A stretch of 64,000 nucleotides of DNA, taken from Methyloversatilis discipulorum. GTDB lineage: Bacteria; Pseudomonadota; Gammaproteobacteria; Burkholderiales; Rhodocyclaceae. The DNA is taken from positions 344,766-408,765 of the forward strand of contig NZ_JADMJL010000016.1 of the NCBI RefSeq assembly GCF_018780585.1, read 5' to 3'. The position numbers and the translations under genes were made by a program. The notes beneath the pieces are model-generated. The model was not told where the DNA came from. It searched no databases and saw only the letters and a list, made by a program, of their open reading frames with translations. Below, in pieces: positions 43,734 to 53,259 of the stretch (the stretch's first letter is position 1; the number at the start of each line of letters is the position of its first letter).

Positions 43734-44465
43734 ATGAACGCATTCCGCATGGTGGCGGCGCTGCTGCTGCTGACGATGGCAACGCCCGGCTGGGCGCACG
43801 GCATCTGGTTCGCCCAGCGTGCCAGTCGGCTGGCGCTGGTCTACGGCGAAGGCGCCGAGGACGTCGAGGTGTTCAGCCGCCGTGACCGCATCACGGCGCT
43901 GCAGGCCTTCGACGCGGCCGGTCGTCCGGCGGTGGTGCGTACCGTGCCGGCCGAGCCCATGGTGTTCGTCAGCGCCGACGCCGCGGCCGCCGTGCTGGCG
44001 ACGACGATGGACAACGGCCACTGGTCGCGCCTGCCTTCGGGCAAGTGGATGGCGGGGACGAAGGACACGGTGCCCGGCGCCACCACCACCGGCCGTTACC
44101 TGAAGTACGGCACGCATCTTCTGGCGGCGCCGGCCGGTGAAATGCAGCCGGTGGCCGGCATGGCGTTCCAGATCGTGGCCGTCGGGAAGCGCTTTCCGCA
44201 GCGCAGCGGAGACGCGCTGACGGTGCGCGTGCTGCACGAAGGGCGGCCGCTGCCCGGTGTCGAGGTGTGGCCGGACCTGGTCAATGACCCGGACGGCCCC
44301 CCGGCGCGGACTGATGCCGACGGGCTGGCGACCGTCACGGTGCGCAACCAGGGCCTCAACGTGATCCGCGCCGAATACGTCGCACGCGGCGATGGCGATG
44401 GCAAGGTCGATCTGGTCGAACATTTCGCCACCCTCAGTTTCGCGCTGAAGCCGCCCGCCGAATGA
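43734..44465 (+). CDS. DUF4198 domain periplasmic protein
   Basis: A 243-residue exported protein with signal peptide MNAFRMVAALLLLTMATPGW, cleaved at AHA-type GWAHG, leaving a His near the mature N-terminus. The rest is a DUF4198/Ig-like beta fold (GRYLKYGTHLLAAPAGEMQP; LTVRVLHEGRPLPGVEVWPD). Such proteins often sit beside TonB receptors for metals, including nickel and iron chelates. It begins 14 nt after the receptor stop, with GGGGGAG upstream, so it is in the same operon. Its biochemical role is unknown. Confidence 0.8.
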   Translation: MNAFRMVAALLLLTMATPGWAHGIWFAQRASRLALVYGEGAEDVEVFSRRDRITALQAFDAAGRPAVVRTVPAEPMVFVSADAAAAVLATTMDNGHWSRLPSGKWMAGTKDTVPGATTTGRYLKYGTHLLAAPAGEMQPVAGMAFQIVAVGKRFPQRSGDALTVRVLHEGRPLPGVEVWPDLVNDPDGPPARTDADGLATVTVRNQGLNVIRAEYVARGDGDGKVDLVEHFATLSFALKPPAE

Positions 44466-44487
44466 CTGCCTGACCGCAACGGTCCGT

Positions 44488-44509
44488 CCGCCACCGGCCG
44501 CCGTGGCGG
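44488..44509 (+). other. hairpin downstream of the TonB receptor operon
   Basis: CCGCCAC (44488-44494) pairs with GTGGCGG (44503-44509) around an 8-nt loop. It is followed by GCAGACTGTAAAAA rather than a T-run, so it is a doubtful terminator. Confidence 0.4.
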
Positions 44510-44622
44510 GCAGACTGTAAAAATTCCTGCGTTTCCGATCTGTTTGCGCACACAGATGTTGTCGGCCGCACCTAACCGGTGCAGTCTCCGCATGTTACAA
44601 AGCGCACGCGGAAATCATTACC

Positions 44623-45729
44623 TTGCACCAGCGACTGGACCCTGCGAGCACGACGATACTGATCGTCGACGACATGTCGGAAAACCTGGAAGTGCTCGAC
44701 GGCCTGCTGCGCAATGCCGGCTATCGCGTGAAGGCGGCGAAGAACGGTGTCGCCGCGCTGCGGCTGGCCACCGACCGCGATGCGCCGTCGCTCATCCTGC
44801 TCGACGTGATGATGCCCGGCATGGACGGTTACACGGTTCTCGAGAGGTTGCAGAACGATCCCGTGACCAGCGGGATTCCGGTCATCTTCGTCACGGCGCT
44901 GACCGAGGCCGGCGACGAGGAAGCCGGGCTGGCCATGGGCGCGGTGGACTACATCTCCAAGCCGATCAAGCCGGCCGTGCTGCTTGCGCGCGTGCGCGCC
45001 CATCTGCAGGCCAAGCTGGCGCGCGACCTGATGCGCGATCAGAACGCCTGGCTGGAGGCCGAAGTCAGCCGGCGCATGGAAGAGAACGAGCAGATCCAGG
45101 CGGTGAGCATCCGTGCGCTGGCCAATCTGGCCGAGACGCGCGACCACGAGACAGGACGCCACATCCGCCGCACCCAGGCCTACGTACGGGTGCTGGCCGA
45201 GGCGCTGGCAGGCAACCCGCGCTTCGCGCCGGTACTGACGCCGGCCTGGATCGACCTGCTCACCCAGTCGGCGCCGCTGCACGACATCGGCAAGGTCGGC
45301 ATTCCGGACCACATACTGCAAAAGCGCGGCAAGCTCGACGCCGACGAGTGGGCGGTGATGAAGACGCACGCCGAGATGGGGGCGCGCGCCATCGAGTTTG
45401 CCGAGCGCGACGAGGTGAAACCGGCCGCCTTCCTCGCTCTGGCGCGCGACATCGCGCACTGGCACCACGAGCACTGGGATGGCAGCGGCTACCCCGACGG
45501 GCTGGCCGGCGAGGCGATCCCGCTGGCGGCACGGCTGATGACGGTGGCCGACGTGTTCGACGCGATGATGTCGCGCCGCGTCTACAAGTCGCCGTTTCCG
45601 GCCGACGAGGTCCGGGCCCACATCGTCGAGCGGCGCGGCACGCATTTCGATCCGGACGTCGTCGACGTGTTCATCGAGCGTTATTCCGATTTCATCGACA
45701 TCGCGAGGCGACATGCCGACCCGGTCTGA
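44623..45729 (+). CDS. response regulator with HD-GYP domain (c-di-GMP phosphodiesterase type)
   Basis: The 368-residue protein has an N-terminal receiver (phospho-acceptor Asp61 in [13 protein letters not shown]; Lys in YISKPIK) and a C-terminal HD-GYP domain (H220-D221 in [24 protein letters not shown] containing the GYP). These enzymes degrade cyclic di-GMP. The start is TTG 44623; later ATGs would cut into the receiver's first strand. The gene overlaps the next kinase gene by 17 nt, suggesting the two form a pair. Confidence 0.92.
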   Translation: MHQRLDPASTTILIVDDMSENLEVLDGLLRNAGYRVKAAKNGVAALRLATDRDAPSLILLDVMMPGMDGYTVLERLQNDPVTSGIPVIFVTALTEAGDEEAGLAMGAVDYISKPIKPAVLLARVRAHLQAKLARDLMRDQNAWLEAEVSRRMEENEQIQAVSIRALANLAETRDHETGRHIRRTQAYVRVLAEALAGNPRFAPVLTPAWIDLLTQSAPLHDIGKVGIPDHILQKRGKLDADEWAVMKTHAEMGARAIEFAERDEVKPAAFLALARDIAHWHHEHWDGSGYPDGLAGEAIPLAARLMTVADVFDAMMSRRVYKSPFPADEVRAHIVERRGTHFDPDVVDVFIERYSDFIDIARRHADPV

Positions 45730-48589
45730 GTGGTCCGCCGCGTCCCCGTCGGGACAGGCACGCAGCGACGCGATCTGGGGCATGCGGATGACGGTGCTCG
45801 CCTACACCGGCATCGCGTCGCTGTGGATACTGCTGTCGGACGAACTGCTGCTCGCGCTGACCGACGATCCGAAGCGGTTTGCGCTGGCCAGCACCTTCAA
45901 GGGCTGGGCCTTCGTTGCCGTCACCGCCGGCGCGCTATATCTGCTGATGCGCCGCCTCACCGGGCGCGCCCTCGACGCGCTCGAGCGCGAGAACGTGTCG
46001 TTGACGGCCCGCGCGCGTGCCGAATCGCTGCTCGATGCGATTGTCCGAAGTTCGTCCGACCCGGTGTTTGCCAAGGACAGCGAAGGGCGCTACCTGGTTA
46101 GCAATCCGGAAGTCGTGCGCCTGCTCGGCATTCCCGAGACATCCATGCTCGGCCGCACCGACGCCGAGCTGCTGGCGCCGGAGGTGGCGCGCCGCACGAT
46201 GGACAACGACCGCATCGTCATGTCCGGCGGGCAGGTGGTGCGCTTCGAGGAGCACCTGCCGACCGCCGACGGCGAACGCATCTTCCTCAGCACCAAGGGC
46301 CCGCTGCGCGACGCCAGCGGGCACGTGATCGGCATGTACGGCGTGGCGCGCGACATCACCGAGCGGCTCAACGCCGAGCGTGCGCTGCGCGACAGCGAAG
46401 AGCGATTCCGTACCCTGTTCGAACATTTCCCGGTGGCCTACCAGTCGCTCGACGCGCAGGGCCGTTACATTCACGTCAATCCCATGCTGTGCGCCTTGCT
46501 CGGCTATCGCGAGGGCGAACTGCTGGGCCGCGCTTTCGGAGACTTCTGGATGCCGGCCGAGCGCGCGGAATTCGCGGCCACCTTCGAGCGTTTCAAGCGC
46601 GACGAGCGCATACAGGCCGAACTGCGACTGCAGCATCGCGACGGCCACGCCGTCGTTGTCTGGCTGGTCGGGCGCGTGCAAGTCGATGCGCGGGGAAATT
46701 TCGAGCGCACGCATTGCGTCCTCGCCGACCTCAGCCAGCGGGTCGCTGCAATGCAGGCGCAGGAGGAACGCGAGACGCTGTTGCGCCAGATCGGCGAACT
46801 GGCGCACATCGGCGCCTGGGCGGTCGATCTCGAAAGCGGTCGTCTGAGCGCCACCGACGAGGTTGCGCGCATTCACGAGGCGGATCCGGCGTCGGTCGAC
46901 ACGCTGGCCAGCGCCCTGCAGTTTTTCCGCGAGCAGGACCGGCTGCGCATCGAGGCGGTCATCGAAGGCGCGGTCGAGCGGGGCGAGCCGTGGGATATCG
47001 AGGCGCAGATGTCCACCCGGGCCGGGCGCCAGAAGTGGGTACGCGTGCTCGGCACGCCGGTGACCGAGCACGGCCGTGTGGTGCGCCTGCGCGGCACCGT
47101 GCAGGACGTGACCGAACGTCGGCGGATGGAACTCGAACTGAGCCGCCACCGCACGCATCTGGAGGAGCAGGTGCAGTCGCGCACCGCCGAACTGGCCGTC
47201 GCCAAGGAGGCGGCCGAAGCGGCGAACCGCTCGAAGAGCCAGTTTCTCGCCAATATGAGCCACGAGATGCGTACGCCGATGAATGCCATCATCGGCTTGA
47301 CGCACCTGCTGTGGAAATCGCCGCTCGACGCCTCGCAGCGCGAGCACGCTCAGAAGATCGGTGCGGCGGCCAAACATCTGCGGCACATCATCGACGACGT
47401 GCTCGACCTGTCGCGCGTCGAAGCGGAGAAGCTGGTGCTCGAAGCGGCCGCCTTCCGCCTCGATGGGCTGCTCGAACAGGCGCGCTCGATGATGATCGAG
47501 CGCGCCGAGGAACGCGGCCTGGCCCTGCGCGTGCAGACGGACGACGGCGTGCCGGCGACGCTGCGCGGCGACGTCACCCGTTTGCGCCAGGCGCTGCTGA
47601 ACTACCTCAGCAATGCGGTCAAGTTCACCGAGCAGGGCAGCGTCACGCTGAGCGTCGCCGTGGTCGAGCGTGGCGACGACAGCGTGCTGCTGCGCTTCGA
47701 GGTCAGCGACACCGGCATCGGCATCGAGGCGCACGATCTCGCCCGCCTGTTCAGCGCCTTCGAGCAGGCCGATGCATCGACCACGCGCAAGTACGGCGGC
47801 AGCGGACTGGGGCTGTCGATCACACGCCGTTTGGCGCGCCTGATGGGCGGCGATGCCGGTGTCAGCAGCGAGCCGGGGCGCGGCAGCCGTTTCTGGTTTA
47901 CCGCCCGGCTCGGCGTGGTGGCCGACATGGCCGATCTGGCGGTGCCGTTCGTGGTCGACGCGCGGGCGCGCCTGGAACGGGATTTCGGCCGCAAACGCAT
48001 CCTGCTGGTCGAAGACCACGACATCAACCGCGAGGTGCTGCTGGCGCTGCTGCGCGACGCGGGCCTGCAGGCAGACGTCGCCGCCGACGGCGTCGAGGCG
48101 CTGGAGCGCGCGGCCGGCGAGCGCTACGACCTGGTGCTGATGGATCTGCAGATGCCGCGCATGAACGGCACCGACGCCACACGCCGTCTGCGCGCGCTTC
48201 CCGGCTGGGCGCATGTGCACATCGTCGCGGTCACCGCCAACGCCTTTGCCGACGACCGCGCCGCCTGTGCGGCGGCAGGACTGGACGACTTCATCGCCAA
48301 ACCGGTCGAGCCGGAAGCCTTTTACACGCTGCTGCTGCGCTGGCTCGGCGCTGGCGACGCGGCTTCGGAACCGCCGCCGCGGCCGTGTGCCGGCGAGGCC
48401 AGGGCGGTGGTCGAGCGCCTGCTGCCGCTGCTCGAAGCCGGCGACACCCGTGCCGGCGCGCTGGCGCGCGAATCGGCGGCCATCCTGCAGGCGCTGGGCC
48501 CGGATGGCGCCAACCTGCTGCGCTGCATTGCCGCCTTCGACTACGATGCCGCCCTGGCGGCGGCGCGTGCATTGCTGGCGGCGACCTGA
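45713..48589 (+). CDS. membrane hybrid sensor histidine kinase (PAS-HisKA-HATPase-REC)
   Basis: The 958-residue protein has two membrane helices (about 25-45 and 64-82) with a short periplasmic loop, then three PAS/PAC repeats (~105-470), a coiled coil, HisKA with His517 ([11 protein letters not shown]), a HATPase domain ([31 protein letters not shown]) and a receiver with Asp811 ([13 protein letters not shown]). The tail (~885-958) is helical but lacks a recognisable Hpt histidine. It is coupled to the HD-GYP regulator, its likely output. Confidence 0.93.
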   Translation: MPTRSEWSAASPSGQARSDAIWGMRMTVLAYTGIASLWILLSDELLLALTDDPKRFALASTFKGWAFVAVTAGALYLLMRRLTGRALDALERENVSLTARARAESLLDAIVRSSSDPVFAKDSEGRYLVSNPEVVRLLGIPETSMLGRTDAELLAPEVARRTMDNDRIVMSGGQVVRFEEHLPTADGERIFLSTKGPLRDASGHVIGMYGVARDITERLNAERALRDSEERFRTLFEHFPVAYQSLDAQGRYIHVNPMLCALLGYREGELLGRAFGDFWMPAERAEFAATFERFKRDERIQAELRLQHRDGHAVVVWLVGRVQVDARGNFERTHCVLADLSQRVAAMQAQEERETLLRQIGELAHIGAWAVDLESGRLSATDEVARIHEADPASVDTLASALQFFREQDRLRIEAVIEGAVERGEPWDIEAQMSTRAGRQKWVRVLGTPVTEHGRVVRLRGTVQDVTERRRMELELSRHRTHLEEQVQSRTAELAVAKEAAEAANRSKSQFLANMSHEMRTPMNAIIGLTHLLWKSPLDASQREHAQKIGAAAKHLRHIIDDVLDLSRVEAEKLVLEAAAFRLDGLLEQARSMMIERAEERGLALRVQTDDGVPATLRGDVTRLRQALLNYLSNAVKFTEQGSVTLSVAVVERGDDSVLLRFEVSDTGIGIEAHDLARLFSAFEQADASTTRKYGGSGLGLSITRRLARLMGGDAGVSSEPGRGSRFWFTARLGVVADMADLAVPFVVDARARLERDFGRKRILLVEDHDINREVLLALLRDAGLQADVAADGVEALERAAGERYDLVLMDLQMPRMNGTDATRRLRALPGWAHVHIVAVTANAFADDRAACAAAGLDDFIAKPVEPEAFYTLLLRWLGAGDAASEPPPRPCAGEARAVVERLLPLLEAGDTRAGALARESAAILQALGPDGANLLRCIAAFDYDAALAAARALLAAT

Positions 48590-48649
48590 CGCCCGACCGT
48601 CCGCACTAAAGATTGATCTGGGGCAGCCGTTGCACACTGCAGGTCATGG

Positions 48650-48677
48650 TAGGGTCTGCTGACCATCGATTCGTGCG
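48650..48677 (+). repeat. half-copy (left half) of the palindromic repeat at 62555-62611
   Basis: TAGGGTCTGCTGACCATCGA and TTCGTGCG resemble the left arm of the full palindrome (TAGGGTCTGTTGCCATTGAA, TCGAGTGCG) with a few substitutions and indels. No right arm follows. Confidence 0.5.
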
Positions 48678-48797
48678 TCCGGCAGCGGGCACGTGGCTGC
48701 GCCGGGACGGCGCGACGAGCATAAAGAATTGCGGACGCGCGAGCGACGCCGCCCTGCCGAGTTGCCGCCAACATTCCTGCCGCCCGGAACCTGCAGC

Positions 48798-49811
48798 ATG
48801 ACAGAACAACCGATTGCGGGCCGTCTGCCCGGCCGTGTCGTGTCCGCCCTGTGCGCGCTCGTCGCGGGCGTGGCGATGACCCTGCTGGCCGGCTGTGGCG
48901 AGGCGCCGCAGCTGCCGCTGCGCGTCGGTCTCAATCCGTGGGTGGGCTACGACCCGCTGGTGCTGGCGCGCGAACGCGGGTTGTTCAGTGCATCGGACCT
49001 GCGCGTGGTCGAGCTGGAGACGAGCAGCGAAAGCGCGCGCCAGTTGCGCAACGGCCTGATCGAGGCGGCCGGACTGACGCTGCCGGAGGCGGTCGAACTG
49101 GCGGCGGCGGGTATCGACGTGCGGGTGGTGGCGGTGCTCAGCCTGTCCAGGGGCGCCGACGCGGTGCTTGCACGCCCCGGCATCGGTTCGGCCGATCGCC
49201 TCGGAGGCGGGCGCATCGGCCTCGAAGACACCGCGCTGGCGTCCATCATGCTGCAGCGCCTGCTCGAGGCAGGCGGCTTGCGGCGCGACGATGTAAGCCT
49301 GGTCACGCTGCCGGTGATCGAGCACGAATCGGCGCTGAAGGCGGGCCGTGTCGATGCGGTGATCACCTTCGAACCGGTCATCTCCCGACTGTCGTCGGCC
49401 GGCTTCGTCGTCGTGCTCGACAGCGCCAACATGACAGGCGAGGTCGTCGATGTACTGGTGGTGCGCGCCGACGCGCTGCAGGCTCGACCGCATCAGGTGC
49501 AGGTGCTGCTCGGTGCGTTCGAAGCCGGGCGGCGCGAAATGCTGGCGCGTCCGGCCGAGGCGGCGAATTCGCTGGCGGCCGGCGCCGACCTCACCGTAGA
49601 TGAGTACGCGCTGGCCCTGTCCCGCCTGAACATGTACAGCGACGCGCAGAGCCAGGCACTGCTCGCCTCACCGACCGATTCGCCGGCGCTGGGTCTGGCG
49701 CGGCTTTCGAGCGACCTGAAGGCCAGCGGCCGCATGATGGCCGACCCCGACTGGGCGCGCCTGTTCGTGCCCGGCCTGGTACCGGACCGTGACGGGAAGG
49801 GCGCGCAATGA
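48798..49811 (+). CDS. ABC-type substrate-binding lipoprotein (NMT1/SsuA-like) linked to a sensor kinase
   Basis: The 337-residue protein has a lipobox (MTLLAGC, Cys34) and then a periplasmic binding fold (LRVGLNPWVGYDPLVLARER; the GLF-type opening of NMT1/THI5 and nitrate/sulfonate binders). No permease or ATPase genes are nearby. Its stop overlaps the kinase start (ATGA), which suggests it presents a ligand to that kinase rather than to a transporter. ATG 48798 gives a proper signal sequence; longer frames upstream do not. Confidence 0.82.
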   Translation: MTEQPIAGRLPGRVVSALCALVAGVAMTLLAGCGEAPQLPLRVGLNPWVGYDPLVLARERGLFSASDLRVVELETSSESARQLRNGLIEAAGLTLPEAVELAAAGIDVRVVAVLSLSRGADAVLARPGIGSADRLGGGRIGLEDTALASIMLQRLLEAGGLRRDDVSLVTLPVIEHESALKAGRVDAVITFEPVISRLSSAGFVVVLDSANMTGEVVDVLVVRADALQARPHQVQVLLGAFEAGRREMLARPAEAANSLAAGADLTVDEYALALSRLNMYSDAQSQALLASPTDSPALGLARLSSDLKASGRMMADPDWARLFVPGLVPDRDGKGAQ

Positions 49812-52800
49812 AGCTGCCGTCGCGCACCTTGGTGCCGTTGCTGCTGACCGTATTCGCGCTGCTGCTGGCCGTGTTGAACAACATTCTGCAGGTGCGCGAA
49901 TACCGGCAGCTGGTGGAGTATGAACAGTCGCAGTCGCTGACCGAGCGCCTGGGTGTCGAGCAGTCGGTGCTCGACCTGCACATCGCCAACGACAACCTTC
50001 CGCAGTTGCGCCGCATGGTGGCCGAACTCGGCCTGCGCCCGAACCTGACGCACGCCTACCTGATCGCGCCCGGCGGGCGCGTCGTCGGTTCGCTGGCGCG
50101 CGCCGACGTCGGTCAGCCGCTGGTCGACAAGGTGATGGACCCGGCCGGCAACCCGCTGCTTGAGTTGAATACGTCCCCTGACCGTTCCTTGCGCATCGAG
50201 CGTTCGGCCGACGATCGCGCGCTGCTGGCGGTGCTGACGCTGGCGGCCGGTCACCGCCTGCTGGTGCGTACCGACCTCGAACTGCCGCTGGCGCAGCGCC
50301 TGCACGCGAGCCGACTCGAACTGTGGCGCCATGCGGCGACCATCCTGCTGTCCGCGCTGTTGCTGGCGCTGTTCCTGCACCTGATCTGGTTCCGTCGCAC
50401 GCAGAGGCTGGTCGAAGCCGTGCGCGAGGTCGGCCGCGGGCGGCTCGATACCCGTGTCAGCATCGACGGCCGCGACGAACTGGCGCAGATCGGTGGTGCG
50501 ATCAACGACATGGCGCTGAAACTGCAGGCGCAGCATGCGGCGCTGCGTGACAGCGAGACGCGCATGCGCGCCGTGTTCGAGCAGGCGGGCGTCGGTGTCG
50601 CCCGCATCGACAGCCGGCTGGGACGCTTCGTCGACGTGAACGCGAAGTATTGCGCCATCGTCGGCTACAGCCGCGACGAAATGCTGGCGCTCGATTTCAT
50701 GCGCATCACCTATCGCGACGATCTGGCGGTCGACCTGCAGCACATGGAGGCGCTCAAGCGCGGCGACATCCGTGAGTTCTCGATGGACAAGCGCCTGGTC
50801 CACAAGGACGGTCACATCGTCTGGGTGAACTTCAGCGTGACGCCGCTGTGGGCGCCCGGTGAGGCGCCGGACTACCACATCGCGGTCGTGCAGGACATCA
50901 CGTCGCGGCACGAGGCGGAGCAGGCGCTCAAGCTGGAGCGCAATCGTCTGCAGGCGGCGGAGCGCATCGCCCGCCTCGGCAGCTGGGAGTTCTATCCGGC
51001 GCTCGGGCGCGGCTGGTGGTCTGAGCAGATGTACGAGTTCTTCGGGCTCGATCCGGCTGCCGGCATCCCGCCGATCGACGACTACCTCGCCTGCATTCAC
51101 CCGGACGACCGGCCGAGCGTGGCGCAGGCCATGCGGCAGATGGCCGAGGCGGCGCCCCACCTTACGCCGACGATCTACCGCACGGCCCCTGAGCGCGGAC
51201 CGGTCCGCCACCTGCAGCCGTCGGCCGAATGCGTCACCGACGCCGCCGGCCGGGTGATCAAGTACACCGGCATGCTGCTCGACGTGAGCGCCTCGGTCGA
51301 GGCCGAACAGGCGCTGCGTGCGTCGGAGGAACGCCTGCGCGCGACGCTGGAATACGCGCCGAACGTGGCGGTGCAGTGGTTCGATCGCGACGGTCGCGTG
51401 CTGTACTGGAATCACGCCTCGGCAACGCTGTACGGATGGAGCATGGACGAGGCACTGGGGCGCGGCGTCGACGAACTGATGTTCGGCAGCGACGAAGCTC
51501 GCGATTTCGTCGAACTGCTGGCGCGCGTCGAGCGCGACAAGGTGCGCATCGGACCGCTCGAATACACGGTGCGCCACCGCAGTGGTGCGTTGCGCCAGGT
51601 CGAGGCCAGCACCTTTGCCATTCCGGGCCTGCAGGGCGAACCGATCTTCGTCTGCATGGACGTCGACGTGACGGCGCGGCGCAGCGCGGAAAAGGCGGTC
51701 GAAAAGGAACGCACCTACCTGCGCACGCTGTTTTCGGCGCTGCCGGATTTCGTATGGGTGAAGGACATCGAAGGCCGCTACCTGTCGTGCAACCGCATGG
51801 TCGAACAGTTCTTCGGCCTGCCGGAGGCCGATCTCGCCGGCAAGACCGACCACGACTTCTTCCCGACCGAGGTGGCGGACCTTTTCCGCGCGCAGGACGA
51901 GGAAACCGTGCGCACCGGGCTGCGCAGCATCCATGAATCCACGGTCAGTTCGGACGTGACCGGCGAATGCCTGCGCGTGCAGACGATCAAGGTACCGATG
52001 CGCAGCGAGGATGGCACGCTGATCGGCGTGCTCGGCATGGCGCGCAACATCACCGAACTGCGCGACGCGCAGGACGAACTGCGCGCGCTCAACCGCGACC
52101 TCGAACAGCGGGTGAGCGAGCGCACGCAGGCGCTCACCGCGGCGATGAAGGAGCTCGAATCCTTTTCCTACGCCGTGTCGCACGACCTGAAGGCGCCGCT
52201 GCGCGGCATCGACGGCTACAGCCGCATCCTGATCGAGGACTACGGTGACCGGCTCGACGAGCAGGGGCGACGTTTTCTCGGCAATATCCGCAACGGTGCA
52301 TCGCAGATGCACGCCCTGATCGAGGACCTGCTGGCCTATTCGCGCATGGAGCGGCGCGCGCTGGAGGCGAGCCGCGTCGATCTGGGCGAGCTGATGCGCA
52401 GCGTGCTGACCCGTCGCGCCGACGAGATCGCGGCAGCGTCGGCGCAGATCGTCGGCGAGGTGCCGTCGCTCATCGTGCGCGCCGACCGGCAGGGGCTGGA
52501 CCTGGTGTTGCGCAATCTGATCGACAACGCGCTGAAGTTCAGCCGCGACGCGAAGCCGCCCATCATCACGCTGAGTGCGCGAAGCGAAGGGGAGCGCATC
52601 GTGCTGTCGATACGCGACAATGGCATCGGATTCGACATGAAGTACCACGAGCGGATTTTTGAGATATTCCAGCGCCTGCACCGCAGCGAAGAGTTCGCCG
52701 GTACCGGCGTTGGCCTGGCGCTGGTGCGCAAGGCGATGCAGCGCATGGGCGGTCGCGTTTGGGCGGAAAGCGCGCCCGGCGAAGGCGCCTGCTTCAATCT

Positions 52801-52816
52801 GGAGTTTCCTGCATGA
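49808..52816 (+). CDS. membrane sensor histidine kinase (HAMP, four PAS, HisKA, HATPase)
   Basis: The 1002-residue kinase has a transmembrane helix at ~8-28, a periplasmic sensor of ~150 residues, a second helix at ~177-197, HAMP (~198-250), four PAS/PAC units (~255-760), HisKA with His792 (AVSHDLKAPLRGIDGYSR) and a HATPase (NLIDNALKFSRDA; DNGIGFDMKYHERIF; GTGVGLALVRKAM). The kinase core is of the phytochrome/Cph1 type that pairs with Rcp1-like regulators, and such a regulator is the next gene, overlapping by 4 nt. Confidence 0.92.
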   Translation: MKLPSRTLVPLLLTVFALLLAVLNNILQVREYRQLVEYEQSQSLTERLGVEQSVLDLHIANDNLPQLRRMVAELGLRPNLTHAYLIAPGGRVVGSLARADVGQPLVDKVMDPAGNPLLELNTSPDRSLRIERSADDRALLAVLTLAAGHRLLVRTDLELPLAQRLHASRLELWRHAATILLSALLLALFLHLIWFRRTQRLVEAVREVGRGRLDTRVSIDGRDELAQIGGAINDMALKLQAQHAALRDSETRMRAVFEQAGVGVARIDSRLGRFVDVNAKYCAIVGYSRDEMLALDFMRITYRDDLAVDLQHMEALKRGDIREFSMDKRLVHKDGHIVWVNFSVTPLWAPGEAPDYHIAVVQDITSRHEAEQALKLERNRLQAAERIARLGSWEFYPALGRGWWSEQMYEFFGLDPAAGIPPIDDYLACIHPDDRPSVAQAMRQMAEAAPHLTPTIYRTAPERGPVRHLQPSAECVTDAAGRVIKYTGMLLDVSASVEAEQALRASEERLRATLEYAPNVAVQWFDRDGRVLYWNHASATLYGWSMDEALGRGVDELMFGSDEARDFVELLARVERDKVRIGPLEYTVRHRSGALRQVEASTFAIPGLQGEPIFVCMDVDVTARRSAEKAVEKERTYLRTLFSALPDFVWVKDIEGRYLSCNRMVEQFFGLPEADLAGKTDHDFFPTEVADLFRAQDEETVRTGLRSIHESTVSSDVTGECLRVQTIKVPMRSEDGTLIGVLGMARNITELRDAQDELRALNRDLEQRVSERTQALTAAMKELESFSYAVSHDLKAPLRGIDGYSRILIEDYGDRLDEQGRRFLGNIRNGASQMHALIEDLLAYSRMERRALEASRVDLGELMRSVLTRRADEIAAASAQIVGEVPSLIVRADRQGLDLVLRNLIDNALKFSRDAKPPIITLSARSEGERIVLSIRDNGIGFDMKYHERIFEIFQRLHRSEEFAGTGVGLALVRKAMQRMGGRVWAESAPGEGACFNLEFPA

Positions 52817-53259
52817 TCACTGCGGTCAATCAGCAGCAGCCCTTCACGCTGCCCATACTGCTGGTCGAGGACAATCCGGTCGATATCGACCTCACCTGCC
52901 GCGCCTTCGCGCGTAGCCATCTGCACAACCCGATCAGCGTCGCCCGTGACGGCGAGGAGGCGATCGGCCTGATCGACCGCTGGGAGGCTGGCGAAACGCC
53001 GCCGTCGCTGATCCTGCTCGACATCAACCTGCCGCGCGTGAATGGCATCGAGGTGCTGCGCCACCTGAAGGTGCATCCGAAGTACCGGCGCATTCCGGTG
53101 GTCGTGCTCAGTTCGTCGTCGGAAGACCGCGATCTGCACGACGCCTACGCGCTGGGCGTCAATTCCTTCATCGTCAAACCAGTGGATTTCGATCGTTTCG
53201 TCGAAGCGGCGGGACAGATCGAACGCTACTGGTGCGAACTCAACCAGCGCCCTGTCTGA
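52813..53259 (+). CDS. single-domain response regulator, Rcp1-like
   Basis: A 148-residue stand-alone receiver with acidic pocket EDN, phospho-acceptor Asp70 (LILLDINLPRVNG), the switch Ser (VVVLSSSSED) and Lys in FIVKPVDF. The long loop after helix 1 (NPISVARDGEEAIGLIDRWE) is typical of Rcp1 partners of phytochrome-type kinases. It overlaps the kinase by 4 nt and shares TGATG with the next gene, so all are translationally coupled. It has no output domain; it probably relays phosphate. Confidence 0.92.
   Translation: MITAVNQQQPFTLPILLVEDNPVDIDLTCRAFARSHLHNPISVARDGEEAIGLIDRWEAGETPPSLILLDINLPRVNGIEVLRHLKVHPKYRRIPVVVLSSSSEDRDLHDAYALGVNSFIVKPVDFDRFVEAAGQIERYWCELNQRPV

Noticed and set aside
44488-44525. 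Rho-independent terminator after the DUF4198 gene
   Set aside because: A good stem is present but it is followed by GCAGACTGTAAAAA, not a T-run; listed only as a hairpin.
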